From assembly GCF_036075115.1 (NCBI RefSeq), contig NZ_CP107958.1, forward strand, positions 8,246,001 to 8,310,000: 64,000 bases of DNA. Reading direction: 5' to 3'. The notes under the pieces were generated by a model that was given only the letters and a program-made list of their open reading frames with translations, searched no databases and was not told the origin of the DNA. The DNA is from Streptomyces sp. NBC_00377. GTDB taxonomy: Bacteria; Actinomycetota; Actinomycetes; Streptomycetales; Streptomycetaceae. Shown one piece after another: positions 62,479-64,000 of this stretch. A program made the position numbers and the translations under genes. The stretch's first letter is position 1. Every line of letters begins with the position of its first letter.

Positions 62479-64000
62479 TCAGCCCCCGGCGCGCGCCCGC
62501 GCCACCAGCAGAGCCACGTCGTCGTGGTTGTCGGGGTGGTGCAACGCGCCGAGCAGCAGGTCGCACACCTCCTCGAGCGGCCGCGCGGGATCGTCGAGCA
62601 GCGCGAGCAGCGCGTCGAGACGCTCGTCGAGGGAGTGCCTGCGGGTCTCGACCAGACCGTCGGTGTACAGCACGAGCTGGTCGCCGGGGGCGAAGTCGAC
62701 GTCGGTCGTGGAGAACGGCACCCCGCCCACCCCCAGCGGCACGCCGGTGGGCAGGTCGAGGAGCTCCGGCGGACGGTCCGGGCGGACGCGCACCGGAGGC
62801 AGGTGCCCGGCGTTGGCGATCCTGCACCTCCCCGCACGCGGGTCGTGAACGGCGTACACGCAGGTGGCGATGGAGTGGTCCAGGCCCTGGGTGATCCGGT
62901 CGAGGTGCTCCAGGAGGACCGCCGGGTCGAGGTCGAGGGAGGCCAGTGTGGTCGTCGCGGTGCGCAGCCGGCCCATCGTGGCGGCGGCGTCGATGCCGCT
63001 GCCCATCACATCGCCGACGACGAGCGCGGTCTTGCCGTCCGGGAGGGGGATGACGTCGAACCAGTCGCCGCCGACCTCGGTGGTGGCGCCCGCGGGCTGG
63101 TAGCGGGAGGCGACCTCGAGGCCGCCGGTGACGGGCGGATGGCTGGGCAGCAGGCTGCGCTGGAGCGTGAGCGCGGTCGTGCGGGCGCTCTGGTACCAGC
63201 GGGCGTTGTCGATCTGGACGGCCGCGCGGGCCGCCAGCTCACGGGCGAGCAGCAGGTCGTCGGTGCCGAACGGCAGGGGGTTGCGGGTCCGTTTCAGGTC
63301 GAGGGCGCCCAGCACCTCGCCCCGCGCGATGAGCGGCACGGCCAGGTACGAGTGCACACCGGCCCGGGCCAGCAGTGCCGCCGCCTCCGGTGAGTGGGCG
63401 ATGCGCCCGAGGTCCTCGTCCTTGACCTGCGCCACCATGACCGGCCGGCCCGTGCGCACGCACTCCGTGACAAGCCGGTCGGACGCGTAGTGGGCCACCT
63501 GACCGGGCTGGTCGGCCGCCCGCAGCGCGTCCGGCTCGTCGGCGGCGCGCACCGCCAGGGAGCGGATCGCGGCCGGCTCGGCGGGTCCGAGACTGGTGCG
63601 CCGGCCCGCCACCACCGCGTCGAGCAGATCCACCGCGGCCATGTCCGCCAGCTCCGGAACGGCCACGTCGGCCAGTTCGCGTGCGGTGCGCTCGAGGTCC
63701 AGGGTGGTGCCGATCCTCGCGGAGGCGTCCGCGACCAGGGCCAGCCGGCGGCGGGCCGCCTCTGCCTCGACGGCCGCCCGGTGCCGGTCGGTGACGTCGA
63801 CGACCGAGACGGCCACGCCCAGCACGGTGCCGCGGGCGTCCTCCAGGCGGTACAGGGAGAGCGACCAGGCGTGGTCCTTGTCAGGGTCGGCCGGGGTGCG
63901 GCCGAAGGTGGACCGGTCGAGGAGCGGCTCCCCGGTCCGAAGCACCTGGCGCGCCGCGGCCTCCAGGGCGTCGGCGTCCAGGCGGGGCAGCACCTCGCGG
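62479..64000 (-). CDS. PAS-GAF-PP2C (SpoIIE-type) serine phosphatase, 5'-truncated
   Basis: About 507 C-terminal codons are visible; the start lies beyond base 64000. Domains in order: the end of a PAS fold (LYRLEDARGTVLGVAVSVVDVTDRHR), a GAF domain (LEVVADASARIG... VHSYLAVPLIARGEVLGALDLKR), a helix linker and a PP2C/SpoIIE phosphatase (SLLPSHPPVTGGLEVASRYQPA, EVGGDWFDVIPLPDGKTALVVGDVMGSGIDAA, LVLYTDGLVETR, DDVALLVAR) with the metal-binding Asp residues. Such proteins dephosphorylate anti-sigma-factor antagonists in stress signalling in Streptomyces. No kinase domain is visible at the C-terminus. Confidence 0.92.
   Translation of the reverse strand, partial: REVLPRLDADALEAAARQVLRTGEPLLDRSTFGRTPADPDKDHAWSLSLYRLEDARGTVLGVAVSVVDVTDRHRAAVEAEAARRRLALVADASARIGTTLDLERTARELADVAVPELADMAAVDLLDAVVAGRRTSLGPAEPAAIRSLAVRAADEPDALRAADQPGQVAHYASDRLVTECVRTGRPVMVAQVKDEDLGRIAHSPEAAALLARAGVHSYLAVPLIARGEVLGALDLKRTRNPLPFGTDDLLLARELAARAAVQIDNARWYQSARTTALTLQRSLLPSHPPVTGGLEVASRYQPAGATTEVGGDWFDVIPLPDGKTALVVGDVMGSGIDAAATMGRLRTATTTLASLDLDPAVLLEHLDRITQGLDHSIATCVYAVHDPRAGRCRIANAGHLPPVRVRPDRPPELLDLPTGVPLGVGGVPFSTTDVDFAPGDQLVLYTDGLVETRRHSLDERLDALLALLDDPARPLEEVCDLLLGALHHPDNHDDVALLVARARAGG

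Overview
This window is high-GC chromosomal DNA of a Streptomyces or close relative. The evidence is the very strong GC bias at third codon positions, frequent GTG starts, ATGA/GTGA translational overlaps, many MarR/GntR/LacI/PadR regulators, a CebR-type operator (TGGGAGCGCTCCCA), a DasR-like dre site and one rare TTA (bldA) codon. No rRNA or tRNA genes, CRISPR array, prophage or plasmid origin were seen. The genes look like accessory catabolism and carbohydrate use set among ordinary metabolic genes.

Layout. 1-698: 5' part of a flotillin/SPFH gene and a small NfeD-type OB protein. 780-12557: a CoA-thioester catabolic block (acyl-CoA dehydrogenase; then SDR, thiolase, HMG-CoA-synthase-like/OB fusion, lipid-transfer-type thiolase and SDR in one tight operon) facing a branched-chain-type ABC importer whose two permeases and one ATPase are fused in a single 899-residue protein. 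12559-15665: a gene graveyard holding a LuxC-type acyl-CoA reductase remnant, a luciferase-like (LLM) remnant and an aldehyde dehydrogenase/PuuD chimera, with an intact YceI gene and a MarR gene between them. 15689-17706: a secreted GH5 mannanase-like enzyme with FN3 and CBM2 modules behind a CebR-type box, with a TTA codon in its signal peptide. 17958-23576: MarR, 6-phosphogluconate dehydrogenase, a long-form GAPDH, SseB-like, MarR and VOC proteins.

23856-33319: a complete beta-galactan use locus on two strands: LacI regulator, sugar importer (two permeases and a binding lipoprotein), GH42 beta-galactosidase and secreted GH53 endo-galactanase. A TnpB element sits between the regulator and the transporter genes, apparently joining exactly the lacI start codon to the permease stop. 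33548-37244: HTH protein, SMP-30-like protein, a fluoride-export set (crcB, DUF190, crcB) and uppP behind 37-bp tandem repeats. 37376-43317: an Asn/Asp/Gln catabolic set (GntR, permease, asparaginase, aspartase, glutaminase).

43324-50432: alpha/beta hydrolase with a palindromic operator, two polyprenol-dependent mannosyltransferases (the second with an apparent internal deletion), a DD-carboxypeptidase, a short second Rho factor and a probably leaderless membrane protein. 50463-64000: NTF2-like proteins, PadR, methyltransferase, GntR with a dre-like site, beta-lactamase-type esterase, AXE1 esterase, a molybdopterin oxidoreductase/flavin reductase pair, an oxidoreductase/GNAT pair, MarR, a PrmC-like methyltransferase, a DUF5666-like protein and a 5'-truncated PAS-GAF-PP2C phosphatase.

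Functional links: extracellular mannanase and galactanase release oligosaccharides; the gan importer and GH42 enzyme take up and split galacto-oligosaccharides; gnd and gap serve the resulting carbon flow. Families are assigned from motifs read by eye; no database search was run.
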